From positions 7,254,001 through 7,318,000 of the forward strand of contig NZ_CP042997.1 in assembly GCF_008087625.1 (NCBI RefSeq): a stretch of DNA of 64,000 nucleotides, in the 5' to 3' direction. Of this stretch, positions 35,805 through 45,025 are shown piece after piece. Each line of letters opens with the position of its first letter. Position 1 is the stretch's first letter. The notes beneath the pieces were generated by a model. That model was not told where the DNA came from and ran no database searches. It was given only the letters and a program-made list of their open reading frames with translations. The stretch comes from Aquisphaera giovannonii (GTDB taxonomy: Bacteria > Planctomycetota > Planctomycetia > Isosphaerales > Isosphaeraceae). A program made the position numbers and the translations under genes.

Positions 35805-37223
35805 ATGCGTATCAACCACCTCCTGCGAATCGGCATTCCGTCCCTCCTGGCGATCGGTGCAGCCGCCTGTTGTGCGGTGGCCGTCGGGTCTTATGGCACG
35901 CGAGAGGGCGAGCGGGACGTCGGCCCGTGGGCGGTCGTGGAGCGGACCGACCTGCACCTGAGGGTCATGGCGGGGGGCGACCTCCAGCCGATGAAGGAGA
36001 GGACGGTCGTCTGCGAGGTGGAGGACATCACCGAGAAGGAGGGACTCACGGTGGTGAGCCTGGTGGAGAACGGACAGCCCGTGAAGAAGGGTGACGTGCT
36101 CTGCCGGCTCGACTCGTCGCAACTCGACGACCTCGCCCTGAACGAGGAGATCCTGCTCGGCCAGGTCAGGTCCGAGTGCACGCAGGCGAGGCTCAGCAAG
36201 GAGACGGCGGAAATTGCCCTGCGCGAGTATGTCGAGGGGCTGGTCGCGCAGCATTGCAAGGACTACGAGGGCAAGATCGCGCTCGGGAAGTCCGACGTGC
36301 AGAAGTACCGTGAGCACCTCGAGTGGACTGAGCGGATGTCGGCCAAGGGATATGCGTCGCGCGCCCAGCTCGCGAGCGAGCGTCAGACCCTGGCGAAGGC
36401 CGAGCACGACCTCGACAAGACGACGCGAGAGTACCGGCTGTTCCTCCGCTTCCAGGTGGAGAAGGAGACGGTGACGCTCCGGGGCAACATCGGCATCGCG
36501 GAGAGCAACCTGCGCGGGGCCGAGGCGCGGCTCAAGCTCCAGGAGGATCGCCTGGCCCACATCCGCAAGCAGATCGAGCGGTGCGTCATCCGGGCGCCGC
36601 AGGATGGGATCGCGATCCACGCGCGACGCGGCTTCTTCCGGCGCAATCCGCTCCAGGAGGGCTCGACGGTCTATGAGGGCCAGGAGCTCTTCAAGCTGCC
36701 GGACCTGACGCGGATGGAGGCCGAAGTCTCGCTGAACGAGTCTATGGGCCCCCAGGTGAAGGTCGGGATGCCGGCCGAGGTGCGGGTCGCGTCGCTCGGC
36801 GAGCGGATCCTGCCGGGCAAGGTCGTCTCGGTCACGCCGCTCTCGGACGTCAACTGGAAGGAAGACGACGAGCGGATCCGACATTTCATCGTCCGGGTAC
36901 GTCTGGACGACACGCCCCCGAAGATGCTGCCGCTGATGTCCGCCACCGTGGAGATCGACACGGGCACGGTCGAGGACTGCCTGACCATCCCCGTCGCCGC
37001 GATGGGCATGCGGGGGCGGGAGCAGTTCTGCTACGTGCTCGGGCCCTCCGCGCCGGAGCGGCGGGTGATCACGACCCGACGATCCACCGCGGAGCTCATC
37101 GAGGTCACCGGTGGCCTGGCCGAGGGGGAGCACGTCCTGCTGACGCCGCCCGTGGAGCCGCAGGTCGGGCGCCTGGGGGCCTCCCCGGGCGGGTCCGACG
37201 GGGCGGAGGGCGGGCGTACCTGA
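35805..37223 (+). CDS. HlyD-type periplasmic adaptor of an efflux/export system
   Basis: A 472-residue protein with a membrane anchor at about residues 7-26 (IGIPSLLAIGAAACCAVAV). The periplasmic part has the membrane-fusion-protein plan: a biotinyl-lipoyl half-motif (GQPVKKGDVLCRLDSSQLDDL), a long coiled coil (about 110-255) and the second half-motif (RCVIRAPQDGIAIH). Beta-barrel and C-terminal domains follow (MEAEVSLNES, GMPAEVRV, TGGLAEGEHVLL). Such proteins bridge an inner-membrane ABC or RND pump and an outer-membrane channel. No pump or channel gene is next to it, so it is an orphan here. An alternative upstream ATG at 35781 would add eight residues. Confidence 0.85.
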   Translation: MRINHLLRIGIPSLLAIGAAACCAVAVGSYGTREGERDVGPWAVVERTDLHLRVMAGGDLQPMKERTVVCEVEDITEKEGLTVVSLVENGQPVKKGDVLCRLDSSQLDDLALNEEILLGQVRSECTQARLSKETAEIALREYVEGLVAQHCKDYEGKIALGKSDVQKYREHLEWTERMSAKGYASRAQLASERQTLAKAEHDLDKTTREYRLFLRFQVEKETVTLRGNIGIAESNLRGAEARLKLQEDRLAHIRKQIERCVIRAPQDGIAIHARRGFFRRNPLQEGSTVYEGQELFKLPDLTRMEAEVSLNESMGPQVKVGMPAEVRVASLGERILPGKVVSVTPLSDVNWKEDDERIRHFIVRVRLDDTPPKMLPLMSATVEIDTGTVEDCLTIPVAAMGMRGREQFCYVLGPSAPERRVITTRRSTAELIEVTGGLAEGEHVLLTPPVEPQVGRLGASPGGSDGAEGGRT

Positions 37224-37359
37224 GCGTGAGATTCGAGGCGGCCATCCGCCCCCGGGCGGCCCCTCCTGGCTTTCGGGCGCCAACCCGCGTAACCTCAACG
37301 AGTCGCGCCCGGCTTCGGGCGGAGTCCGTCCGACGTCGAGCGAACACGGGGGCACTCGG

Positions 37360-38607
37360 ATGACCGGGAACAGTTTGCGACTCGGGATCGGCGCCGTCGC
37401 CGTCCTGGTGGCGGGGGTGCAAGGGGCGTTCGCGACCAGGGACGGAGGCGAGGAGCCCGCACCGGTCTCCTGGAAGAAGACCACGATCGAGGCGAAGTTC
37501 CGATCCGAGGGCGTGGCGATCGGGGACGTCAACAAGGACGGCAAGAACGACGTCCTGGTGGGGGATCTCTGGTACGAGGCGCCGACCTGGACGCGTCACG
37601 AGATCCGCGAGCACGGCGATTACGGCGATGGCCTGCGCGGCTACAGCAGGTGCATGGCCTGCTGGGCGGGCGACGTCAACGGCGACGGCTGGCTGGACGA
37701 GATCGTCGTCGGCTTCCCCGGCGAACCCGCGTACTGGTACGAAAACCCGCGGGGGCAGCCCGGTCGGTGGCCGGAACACGAGATCTGGCACAGCGCCTGC
37801 AACGAGACGCCGCTCTACACGGACCTCTTCGGCGACGGGCGACGCGTCCTGGTCATGGGATGGCAGCCGAAGGGCAAGGACGACGAGGGGCGGATGGCCT
37901 GGTTCTCCCCGGGTACCGACCCGGCCACGCCGTGGGAGATGCACGCCGTCAGCGAGCCGAGTGCACCCGGCAAGCCGGTCCCCGGCACGTTCCGCTTCTC
38001 TCACGGCCTGGGCGCCGGCGACCTGAACGGCGACGGCCGCAGCGACATCCTCTGCACGGAAGGCTGGTGGGAACAGCCGCCCTCGGCGAGGTCCGCGTCC
38101 GCCCCCTGGGCCTTCCATCCCGCGAAATTCGGCGATTCCGTGGCCAACATCCTGGCCTACGACGCGAACCGGGACGGCAAGTCCGACGCCATCGCCAGCT
38201 GCGCGCATCAATACGGGATCTGGTGGTTCGAGCAGGGCGAGCCCGCCGGCGGGTCTCCGGCTTTCGTCAAGCACGACCTGTTCCCCGATCTGGTGTCGGA
38301 GACGCACGCGCTGATCGCCGCCGACATCAACGGGGACGGCCTGGATGACCTGATCACGGGCAAGCGCTTCTGGTCGCACGGCAAGAATGAGCCCGGCTCG
38401 GACAGGCCCGCCAAGCTGTACTGGTTCGAGGCCGCGCGCCGGCCGGACGGCCAGGTTTCCTTCACGCCCCGACAGATCGACGACCAGAGCGGGATCGGCA
38501 CGCAGTTCGTCGTCGAGGACTTCAACGGCGACGGTGCCCCGGACATCGTGGTGTCGAACAAGAAGGGGACGTATCTTTTCGAGCAGGTCAGGCCGAGGAC
38601 GCGTTGA
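37360..38607 (+). CDS. Secreted FG-GAP/VCBS repeat protein
   Basis: A 415-residue exported protein. The signal peptide covers about residues 1-26 (LGIGAVAVLVAGVQGAFA). The mature chain is a beta-propeller of FG-GAP/VCBS repeats with calcium-binding D-x-N-x-DG loops: GDVNKDGKNDVLVGD, GDVNGDGWLDEIVVG, GDLNGDGRSDILC, YDANRDGKSDAIA, ADINGDGLDDLITG and EDFNGDGAPDIVV. Such propellers bind proteins or sugars outside the cell; no enzyme site is seen. The family is common in planctomycetes, often near exported dehydrogenases. It is followed by the thermonuclease gene 42 bases downstream. Confidence 0.85.
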   Translation: MTGNSLRLGIGAVAVLVAGVQGAFATRDGGEEPAPVSWKKTTIEAKFRSEGVAIGDVNKDGKNDVLVGDLWYEAPTWTRHEIREHGDYGDGLRGYSRCMACWAGDVNGDGWLDEIVVGFPGEPAYWYENPRGQPGRWPEHEIWHSACNETPLYTDLFGDGRRVLVMGWQPKGKDDEGRMAWFSPGTDPATPWEMHAVSEPSAPGKPVPGTFRFSHGLGAGDLNGDGRSDILCTEGWWEQPPSARSASAPWAFHPAKFGDSVANILAYDANRDGKSDAIASCAHQYGIWWFEQGEPAGGSPAFVKHDLFPDLVSETHALIAADINGDGLDDLITGKRFWSHGKNEPGSDRPAKLYWFEAARRPDGQVSFTPRQIDDQSGIGTQFVVEDFNGDGAPDIVVSNKKGTYLFEQVRPRTR

Positions 38608-38649
38608 CGCGAACGATGATCACCCCGGCACGCGAGCCTTGAGGCGGCC

Positions 38650-39270
38650 ATGATTCGCCGGCTGGTTCGCAAGTCGCTCGTCTGCCTGGTCTTCCTGGCC
38701 CTGATCCTGGCCACCGTACGCTCGTGCCCATCCACGCGGCCGCGGGGGAGGGGCTGGCGCGGCCGGCCGGAGGTCTCGCGGCCGGCCCGTACGAGGGTGG
38801 CGATCGATCCGAGTCGGACGTGGGTCGAGGACGGCGACACCATCCGCATCGACTGGCCCGACGGATCGAGGGAGGTGGTCCGGCTGCTCGGGATCGACGC
38901 CCCCGAGATCAGCCACAAGAGCCGGCCGGGAGTCGGTGATCAGCCCTATGGGAGGGAGTCGCTGGGCTTCGCCAGGCATCACCTGCTCCGGGCGCACCGT
39001 CTCGAGATGGTCCGTGCCGGCCGCCGCGACCGTTACGACCGCACGCTTGCGTATGTCTACGCCGACGGCGTGAACTACTCGGCCCTGGCCGTCGAGAATC
39101 ACATGGCGGAGCCCACGATCGACCGGTATGGGGATAACGGATTCCCCGACGAGGCGGCCGAAGTCCGCCGGGCGGCGGAACGGGCCGGCCCTCCGCCGTT
39201 CGAGTCGCCGGCGATCTTCCGCGAGAGGAACTTCGGGGCCGTCGGCCGAGGATTGTCGCGAGGTGGCTGA
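38650..39270 (+). CDS. Membrane-tethered staphylococcal-nuclease-like protein (thermonuclease family)
   Basis: A 206-residue protein with an N-terminal hydrophobic segment (SLVCLVFLALILATV, about residues 9-23) and an arginine-rich linker. The OB-fold nuclease domain starts near residue 48: VEDGDTIRIDWP, then VVRLLGIDAPEISH with the catalytic Arg and Glu, and YDRTLAYVYADGVNY with the second Arg, which the family has as GR or DR. It would cleave RNA or DNA outside the cytoplasm in a calcium-dependent way. The C-terminus after about 170 is atypical. GAGG precedes the start at a good distance. Nutritional use of extracellular nucleic acid is a plausible role. Confidence 0.8.
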   Translation: MIRRLVRKSLVCLVFLALILATVRSCPSTRPRGRGWRGRPEVSRPARTRVAIDPSRTWVEDGDTIRIDWPDGSREVVRLLGIDAPEISHKSRPGVGDQPYGRESLGFARHHLLRAHRLEMVRAGRRDRYDRTLAYVYADGVNYSALAVENHMAEPTIDRYGDNGFPDEAAEVRRAAERAGPPPFESPAIFRERNFGAVGRGLSRGG

Positions 39271-39299
39271 TCCGGTTTCCCGGGGGGCGCGTCCCGCGG

Positions 39300-39746
39300 C
39301 TACCGCCACAACCAGTCCGCCTCGTGCTCCGGGAGGTCGCGCGGGGTGGCCGGGACGAGATCGGGACCGTTCACGAGCAGCTTGAAGCTTTGGAAGGTCA
39401 GCGACTGGATGAAGCGGATCCGGCATACCATCGGGCCGAGGAAGGGCCGATTGGCGGACAGGAGGACGCCGAACAGGGCGTCCGCGTCGGGGACCTGAGG
39501 GATCTCCACGGCGACCGGCCCGTCCGGCCGCGGCCGTCGTAAGCGACGGATGGTCAACCGGCAACCCTGCATCGACACGTCTTCGAATCGGGCGAGGGCG
39601 GACAAGGGTTTGCCCCCCTCGGTCCAGGCCAGGATGACCGTCTTGAGCCGGGCCCGATATCGGCACGAGGAGCGACGGTCGCTCCGCGACGCGGTGCCCG
39701 ATCGTCGCGATCGGCCCCGGGCCGACCACCCCGTCTGTCGCCCCAT
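39300..39746 (-). CDS. PilZ-domain protein (second of a tandem pair)
   Basis: A 148-residue protein. A short basic N-terminus precedes the PilZ-like domain: RYRARLKTVILAW, then SALARFEDVSMQGCRLTIRR, the family's D-x-S-x2-G strand. The c-di-GMP-binding R-x3-R motif is approximated by RYRAR. The C-terminus has FLGPMVCRIRFIQSLTFQ. PilZ domains bind c-di-GMP and control motility, pili or surface polysaccharide. The start ATG at 39746 follows the stop codon of the upstream gene by one base (TAAAATG), so translation is probably coupled. It is also convergent with the thermonuclease gene. Confidence 0.65.
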   Translation of the reverse strand: MGRQTGWSARGRSRRSGTASRSDRRSSCRYRARLKTVILAWTEGGKPLSALARFEDVSMQGCRLTIRRLRRPRPDGPVAVEIPQVPDADALFGVLLSANRPFLGPMVCRIRFIQSLTFQSFKLLVNGPDLVPATPRDLPEHEADWLWR

Positions 39747-39747
39747 T

Positions 39748-40620
39748 TTACGCCCCCGTGACCGAGCCGTTCGGGCCCAGGAGTTCGCCGCCCATCGACT
39801 GAGACCGCCCCGTCGCGGCCTCTCCGCCGACCGGCGAGGACTGCCGCGCGGGCTGGACGACGGCGATCCGGAAGAGGTCATACGGACAGCCTTCGGCGAA
39901 GGCCAATCGCAGGACGAAGCGTCCTGGATGCGGTTGCGAGAATGACTTGAGGATGACCTTGCTCCAGGCTGCAGCCGATCCGGCCGTCGCCACCCAAAGG
40001 CCCCGGTTGCCGGGGGGCATCTGGACGCAGAGCAGGGACATCCCCGACTGGCTGATGTCGAGGACCTCGGCCGTCCACACCACGAAGAGGCCGCCCGGTG
40101 TCGCGCCGGGAAGGGGTTCCCCCTCTCCCCAGCAGAGCTGGATGCGGGCCCGGCCCACGTCGTAGCGATGCGTCAGTCGACGCTCGCCGGATCGAGGGGC
40201 GGCGGGCGTCCCGGCGGCCGGATGCGGAGCATATAAGTACGGATCGGTGGTGGGTGGGCTCGACGATCCAGCCGACCTCGCCGGAGCGGCGGTCGGAATT
40301 GGGGATGACTCCGGTCCATCCTCGTCGCCGACCGGCGTCGAGGGAACGGCGGGGTATTCCGTCCGGGATGGGGGCGGGCCCGCCTCGCCCTCGCTTCGCC
40401 GGACGGAGCTTGGGGTCTCCAGGAACGTCCGGCGAGCGGTCGTGCGAGTCTGGAAGATGCCCCGCAGCCCCGGGGCCAGCGGCCGTGCGCCGCCTTCGTC
40501 AACGCCGGGTTCCGCGTTCGGATGGGTCACCCTGGTAAACTCCGCGACGGTAGATCCGCCAGACGGTCCGGGCTGGCGGCCGAACCGGAGGCTTCCACGA
40601 AACCGTAGGTCGCGGAGCAT
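39748..40620 (-). CDS. PilZ-domain protein with long disordered N-terminus
   Basis: A 290-residue protein. Residues 1 to about 145 are rich in Pro, Ser, Ala and Gly and look disordered. The PilZ domain covers about 147-265: RRLTHRYDVGRARIQLCW, with an R-x3-R-like c-di-GMP motif, then VLDISQSGMSLLC, the D-x-S-x2-G strand, and WSKVILKSF and FVLRLAF strands. It probably senses c-di-GMP in the cytoplasm. It forms a coupled pair with the smaller PilZ gene at 39300-39746. The exact start is uncertain; a start nearer the folded domain is possible. Confidence 0.65.
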   Translation of the reverse strand: MLRDLRFRGSLRFGRQPGPSGGSTVAEFTRVTHPNAEPGVDEGGARPLAPGLRGIFQTRTTARRTFLETPSSVRRSEGEAGPPPSRTEYPAVPSTPVGDEDGPESSPIPTAAPARSAGSSSPPTTDPYLYAPHPAAGTPAAPRSGERRLTHRYDVGRARIQLCWGEGEPLPGATPGGLFVVWTAEVLDISQSGMSLLCVQMPPGNRGLWVATAGSAAAWSKVILKSFSQPHPGRFVLRLAFAEGCPYDLFRIAVVQPARQSSPVGGEAATGRSQSMGGELLGPNGSVTGA

Positions 40621-40668
40621 GGCCTGTCAAAGCGACCGTGGCATCCCTTCGCCGGGCCTACCGCCCGA

Positions 40669-41949
40669 TCAAACCCTCGTTAGGACGAGGGAAGCGTTCT
40701 GTCCGCCGAAGCCGAAGCTGTTGGAGATGGCCGTGCGGAGCGGAACCTCCCGGGCGGTGTTGGGGACGTAGTCGAGGTCGCAATCCGGGTCGGGCGTGGC
40801 GAGGTTGATGGTGGGCGGCACGACGCCCCGTTCCAGCGAGAGGGCCGTGGCCGCCGCCTCGACGGCGCCAGACGCCCCGATCAGGTGGCCGATCATCGAC
40901 TTCTGGGAACTCATGGGGATCGAGCCGGCGCGGTGCCCGAACACCCGCTTCACGGCGACGGTTTCCATCAGGTCGTTCAGCCGGGTGCTCGTCCCGTGGG
41001 CATTGATGTAATCCACATCGTCGGCGTCCGCCCGCGCCTCGCGCAGGGCCGCGGTCATGGACAGGGCCGCCCCCTTCCCCTCCGGCTCCGGGCGGGTGAT
41101 GCCGAAGGCGTCGAAGGATGAGCCATAGCCGGTTATCTCCGCGTAGATCCGGGCCCCTCGCTTCCTGGCCCTCCGGTAATTCTCGAGGACGAGGACCGCC
41201 GCCCCCTCGCCGAGGACGAAGCCGTCCCGGTCGGCGTCGAACGGCCGGGAGACCTCCGTGGGCGGGCGCAGGGAGGAGCTGACGGCCTTCATCGCCGAGT
41301 AGGCGACCAGGAGCTGCGGATCCAGGCGACTGTCACATCCGCCGGCCAGCATGACGTCGGCGTCGCCCCGGCCTATGAGCCGGAAGGCGTCCCCGACGGC
41401 CTGCGTCCCCGCCGCGCATGCGGTGACGATCGTGTTGTTGGGCCCCATGGCGTGATGCAAGATGGAGATGTGAGAAGCCGCCATGTTTGGCAGGTGCTGG
41501 AGTAGCCACAGGGGGAAGATCGACTCCGAGCGAGCCTGGGCGAACCGGGCCATATCGAAGGTCCCGTCGCTGCCCATGCCCTGGACGATCGACGGGACGA
41601 GCTCCTGCACGTCCACCGGGGTGATCCCCGTCCCCATGCAGACCCCGATGCGGGAAGGGTCGAGCTGGCCCGTGTCGATCCCGCTGTCCTCGACCGCCAT
41701 CGCCGCGGCCCCGACGGCGAAGCGCACCGCCCGCCCCATGAGCTTCGCGTTCTTGCGATGCTCCTTGAGATACGGGGTAACGTCGAAGTCCTTCACCTCG
41801 CCCGCGATCCGGATCGGCAGCCCGGTGGTATCGAAGCTTTCGATGAACTTGACGCCCGACCGGCCTTCCAGGATCGCCTCGCAGAACTCCCGGCGGCCAA
41901 TGCCGTTAGGTGCGACGACTCCAATCCCCGTCACGACGACGCGGTGCAT
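40669..41949 (-). CDS. fabF: Beta-ketoacyl-ACP synthase II (FabF-type)
   Basis: A 426-residue condensing enzyme. It starts MHRVVVTGIGVVAPNG, and the active-site cysteine is in IVTACAAGTQA (about residue 178). The two histidines are in YINAHGTST and KSMIGHLIGASGAVE, and the C-terminal loop is NSFGFGGQNASLVL. The Cys-His-His triad is the KAS I/II type that elongates acyl-ACP in fatty acid synthesis. An ACP gene is not adjacent, so involvement in a specialised lipid or polyketide route cannot be excluded. ATG 41949 follows GAGAGGAAC; in-frame codons further upstream are not conserved-looking. Confidence 0.9.
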   Translation of the reverse strand: MHRVVVTGIGVVAPNGIGRREFCEAILEGRSGVKFIESFDTTGLPIRIAGEVKDFDVTPYLKEHRKNAKLMGRAVRFAVGAAAMAVEDSGIDTGQLDPSRIGVCMGTGITPVDVQELVPSIVQGMGSDGTFDMARFAQARSESIFPLWLLQHLPNMAASHISILHHAMGPNNTIVTACAAGTQAVGDAFRLIGRGDADVMLAGGCDSRLDPQLLVAYSAMKAVSSSLRPPTEVSRPFDADRDGFVLGEGAAVLVLENYRRARKRGARIYAEITGYGSSFDAFGITRPEPEGKGAALSMTAALREARADADDVDYINAHGTSTRLNDLMETVAVKRVFGHRAGSIPMSSQKSMIGHLIGASGAVEAAATALSLERGVVPPTINLATPDPDCDLDYVPNTAREVPLRTAISNSFGFGGQNASLVLTRV

Positions 41950-42371
41950 GTTCCTCTCCCACCCTCGTACGTTGCGATCAGCATGGATGCCGCGTGGGAT
42001 TACCGATCCGTGATCCTTTGTTTTCCCTCTATCGGGCGTTACACTTGTACCCGCGAACCGTGTCCCGCGAGCCGCCGTCAAGCCTTACCTTGACAGCATA
42101 ACTTACCACGCGCGAGGGCCTCGTGCAAACCTTCCGCGTAACATGGGAAGAATACCTGGTCTGGGTAGGTATTCAGTTCGGCGTCGGACGGCTCCTGTGA
42201 ATTTGCTGGCTTTCGATTCGCAAGGGCGTAATGGCCGGACTCGACGGAACCTGGAAGCTCCAGGGCGCATCCGAGTCGGCGGGCGTTGCTGTGCCGGATG
42301 AATCCGCGACGTTCTTCGGCATGGGACCGGGGAATCGGGGACGTATCGAGATCGAGGGAAGGGCTTCGACG
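41950..42371. other. Divergent intergenic region between fabF and an aminotransferase gene
   Basis: About 420 bases, locally less GC-rich from 42000 to 42230, as expected of a region with promoters in both directions. TTGACA at 42090-42095 resembles a plus-strand -35 box, but no good -10 box follows. The perfect dyad at 42150-42174 is listed separately. Confidence 0.5.
42150..42174. promoter_or_regulatory. 8-bp perfect inverted repeat, possible operator
   Basis: GAATACCT (42150-42157) and AGGTATTC (42167-42174) are exact reverse complements around a 9-base spacer. The 25-base dyad lies in the fabF/aminotransferase promoter region, about 200 bases before the aminotransferase start. Its size suits a dimeric transcription factor; which one is unknown. 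Confidence 0.4.
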
Positions 42372-43565
42372 ATGCCACTGCAGCTAGCGGAACGATCGAA
42401 CCTGATTGAGCCATCGGCGACCCTGGCGATGGGCGCGGAAGCCAAACGGCTCAAGGCTCAAGGTCTGGAGATCCTCGATTTCGCGCTTGGCGAGCCCGAT
42501 TTCGATACGCCGCAGAACATCCAGGATGCGGCCTTCCGCGCGATCAAGGAGGGCAAGACTCACTACACCCCCCCCGCCGGCATCCCGGAGCTTCGCCAGG
42601 CCGTGGCCCGTCATTACACGGGCCGGGAGAGCCTGCCCACCGACGCCTCTCAAGTCGTCATCTCCAACGGGGCCAAGCACTCGATCCACAACGCCTTGAT
42701 GGCCGTCTGCGGGCACGGCGACGAGGTCATCATCCCGGCCCCTTACTGGGTCAGCTACTCGGACCTCGTCAAGCTGACCGGGGCGAGTCCGATCGTCGTG
42801 CCGACGACGGAGGAATCCGGCTTCAAGCTCACGCCGGACCAGTTCCTGCAAGCCGTGACGCCCCGGACTCGGCTGCTGATGCTCAATAGCCCATCCAACC
42901 CGACCGGAGTCGTCTACTCGAGGGGCGAGCTGGAGGCGCTGGCCGATGCCGTCCTGGAGACTGAAGTCGGGGTCCTGTCCGATGAAATCTACGAGCAATT
43001 GACTTACGGCGACGCGGAGTCGACGTGCTTCGCCGCTCTGCGGCCCGGACTTTCGGACCGGACGATCACGATCTCAGGGGTCAGCAAGACCTACGCAATG
43101 ACGGGATGGCGTATCGGATGGAGCGTCGCGCCGGCCGGCGTGGCGAAGTTCATGGCCGACCTTCAGAGCCAGGAGACGAGCAATCCCTGCTCGGTCAGCC
43201 AGTGGGCGGCCTTGGAGGCGATCGTCGGTCCGCAGGACTCGGTCGGCGTGATGAAAGCCCAGTTCGCGAAGCGTCGCGAATACGTCATGGAGCGGATCTC
43301 CAGGCTCCCCGACGTGACGTGCGCCCCCCCGGGAGGGGCCTTCTATGCCTTCATGAACGTCTCTCGGCATTTCAATCGGAGCCTGCGCGGGATCACCGTC
43401 TCGGATTCGACGTCATTCTGCATGGCGGCCCTCAACACCGCGAGGGTCGCGCTCGTCATGGGGTCGGCGTTCGGCGCGGAGGGCTATGCGAGGATGTCGT
43501 TCGCGACGAGCATGGAGACGATTGAGCGGGGATTCGACGCGCTCGAGGAGTTCCTTGCGAGCTGA
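42372..43565 (+). CDS. Class I/II pyridoxal-phosphate aminotransferase (aspartate aminotransferase type)
   Basis: A 397-residue fold-type I PLP enzyme of the AspAT I-gamma kind. Motifs are DFALGEPDFDTP near the N-terminus, THYTPPAGIPELRQAVA, VISNGAKHSIHNA, the cofactor-contacting PYWVSYSD, LNSPSNPTGVVYS, and the Schiff-base lysine in SGVSKTYAMTGWRIGW (about residue 238). The substrate-carboxylate-binding Arg is expected in YARMSFATS. It probably moves amino groups between aspartate and 2-oxoglutarate or related pairs. GAAGGG precedes the chosen ATG at 42372; the frame stays open further upstream without homology. Confidence 0.9.
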   Translation: MPLQLAERSNLIEPSATLAMGAEAKRLKAQGLEILDFALGEPDFDTPQNIQDAAFRAIKEGKTHYTPPAGIPELRQAVARHYTGRESLPTDASQVVISNGAKHSIHNALMAVCGHGDEVIIPAPYWVSYSDLVKLTGASPIVVPTTEESGFKLTPDQFLQAVTPRTRLLMLNSPSNPTGVVYSRGELEALADAVLETEVGVLSDEIYEQLTYGDAESTCFAALRPGLSDRTITISGVSKTYAMTGWRIGWSVAPAGVAKFMADLQSQETSNPCSVSQWAALEAIVGPQDSVGVMKAQFAKRREYVMERISRLPDVTCAPPGGAFYAFMNVSRHFNRSLRGITVSDSTSFCMAALNTARVALVMGSAFGAEGYARMSFATSMETIERGFDALEEFLAS

Positions 43566-43790
43566 CCAGCCGCGGATGCCGATGAAGACGAAGGCGACTG
43601 CCGCGTCGCCTCGTCGACAGATCGCGCTTGTGGCGCAGGGCGACTTCGGTTAGGGTGCCCATCCCTTCGTGAGATCATCTCGAGGATGGAGATCCAATCC
43701 GAACGGGTCCATGCCGCGAATCGCGGGAGTCGGGCCGCGGCACGTCCGCATCCCGACGCCACCGGTGGTATGATTCCCTGGGGGCAATTC

Positions 43791-44993
43791 ATGAGGCTGG
43801 CGGCGGGAAGATTACTCGCGATCACGGTCATCCTCGGTGCGGCCGGCTGTCGCACCGCGGAGGTGAACTCGATCGCGCACACCCGGCCGCCCGAGGTCCG
43901 GCCTCGCGCTTCGTTCGATCTGGACGAATTCGTCGCCGAGCACAACGAGAACGCCGCGCGGATCCAGACCATCAAGGCGAGCCCATCGTTCACGGCCTCC
44001 CAGGTCGACGGATCAAGCGGCGGTGCGAGCGGATACCTGGCGTTGGAAAGGCCTCGCAACTTCAACCTGATAATCAAGGCGCACTTCAGAGACCTGGCGA
44101 ATATCGGGTCGAACGACGAGAAGTTTTGGTATTGGTTCTCCAACGACAAAGACCCGTCGGTCTACTATTGCAATTACGAGGATCGATCCTCCACATCGCT
44201 GGCGATTACCTACCAGCCGGACTGGATCCTGGATGCCATGGGGCTGAATATGATCTCCCAGGCAGAGGCATCCCGGGTTCAGATGCGCCCCGGCCCCCAG
44301 GAAGGGACGACGCTCCTCACCTTTCCCCAGAAGCGGGACAGCGGCCTCCCGTACACGCGAGTCATGATCGTCGGGGATCGCACGCGGCGAATGCAGCAGT
44401 TGAAGGTGCTCGCCGAGGACGGCAAGACAGTCATCGCCCAGGCCACGATCCAGAAATACATGGCCGTACCCCTCGTGAAGTCGCGGGCGACGGCGAGCAC
44501 GGCGGGTGCAGAGTCCTCGGCAAATTGCATACTGCCGGAGAAGATGACCCTCGAGTGGAAGCGCGAGCGTATGGTCCTGGGCGTCCAGCTCGCCGCGAAG
44601 GACGTTGAGCTCAACAGGCTGACGCCCAAGGAGAGCGCCGGGATCTTCGTCGAGCCGGAGCCGCGCGGGGCGCAGCGCGTCAATCTCGCCCAGCTCGCGC
44701 CGGCGGATGGCGCCCAGAACACCACCGACGTTCGGGAGTCGATGCCGATCCCCGAGACCCGTAAGCGAGGAGCCCGCTCGACGCCGCCGTCGGAGCTACG
44801 CGGCGACCCGGCGACGTCCAGGGCCTCGACCACCAAACGAGTGGCGGCCGGGACGCCGAAGCCAGCCGCCAACGGCGTCGTCCTGATGCCGATCCTCGAC
44901 CTCGACGTGGTCGAGGCGCCGCGGCCCGGGCCCGCGGACAGCGTCCCGGACGGCACGGCGCTCATCGAGCCGCCATCGACCGCCCGGGAGTAA
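43791..44993 (+). CDS. Lipoprotein, possibly LolA/LppX-like
   Basis: A 400-residue protein. A lipoprotein signal peptide ends in VILGAAGC (lipobox cysteine near residue 20). The mature part from about 45 to 290 alternates beta-strand-like segments (ASGYLALERPRNFNLIIKAH, VYYCNYED, TRVMIVGDRTRRMQQLKVL). This fits the half-open barrel of LolA-like outer-membrane lipoprotein-sorting proteins, but no diagnostic motif is seen; treat the fold as a guess. The last 100 residues are Pro/Ala/Arg-rich and disordered. It would sit in the periplasm attached to a membrane. An alternative ATG lies seven codons upstream at 43770. Confidence 0.7.
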   Translation: MRLAAGRLLAITVILGAAGCRTAEVNSIAHTRPPEVRPRASFDLDEFVAEHNENAARIQTIKASPSFTASQVDGSSGGASGYLALERPRNFNLIIKAHFRDLANIGSNDEKFWYWFSNDKDPSVYYCNYEDRSSTSLAITYQPDWILDAMGLNMISQAEASRVQMRPGPQEGTTLLTFPQKRDSGLPYTRVMIVGDRTRRMQQLKVLAEDGKTVIAQATIQKYMAVPLVKSRATASTAGAESSANCILPEKMTLEWKRERMVLGVQLAAKDVELNRLTPKESAGIFVEPEPRGAQRVNLAQLAPADGAQNTTDVRESMPIPETRKRGARSTPPSELRGDPATSRASTTKRVAAGTPKPAANGVVLMPILDLDVVEAPRPGPADSVPDGTALIEPPSTARE

Positions 44994-45025
44994 TGCTCGC
45001 CGTCGAGCCGGCCGTCCGCGACCGC

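Noticed and set aside
42090-42118. TTGACA at 42090 as a promoter for the aminotransferase gene
   Set aside because: A perfect -35 box, but no acceptable -10 box at 15-19 bases downstream.
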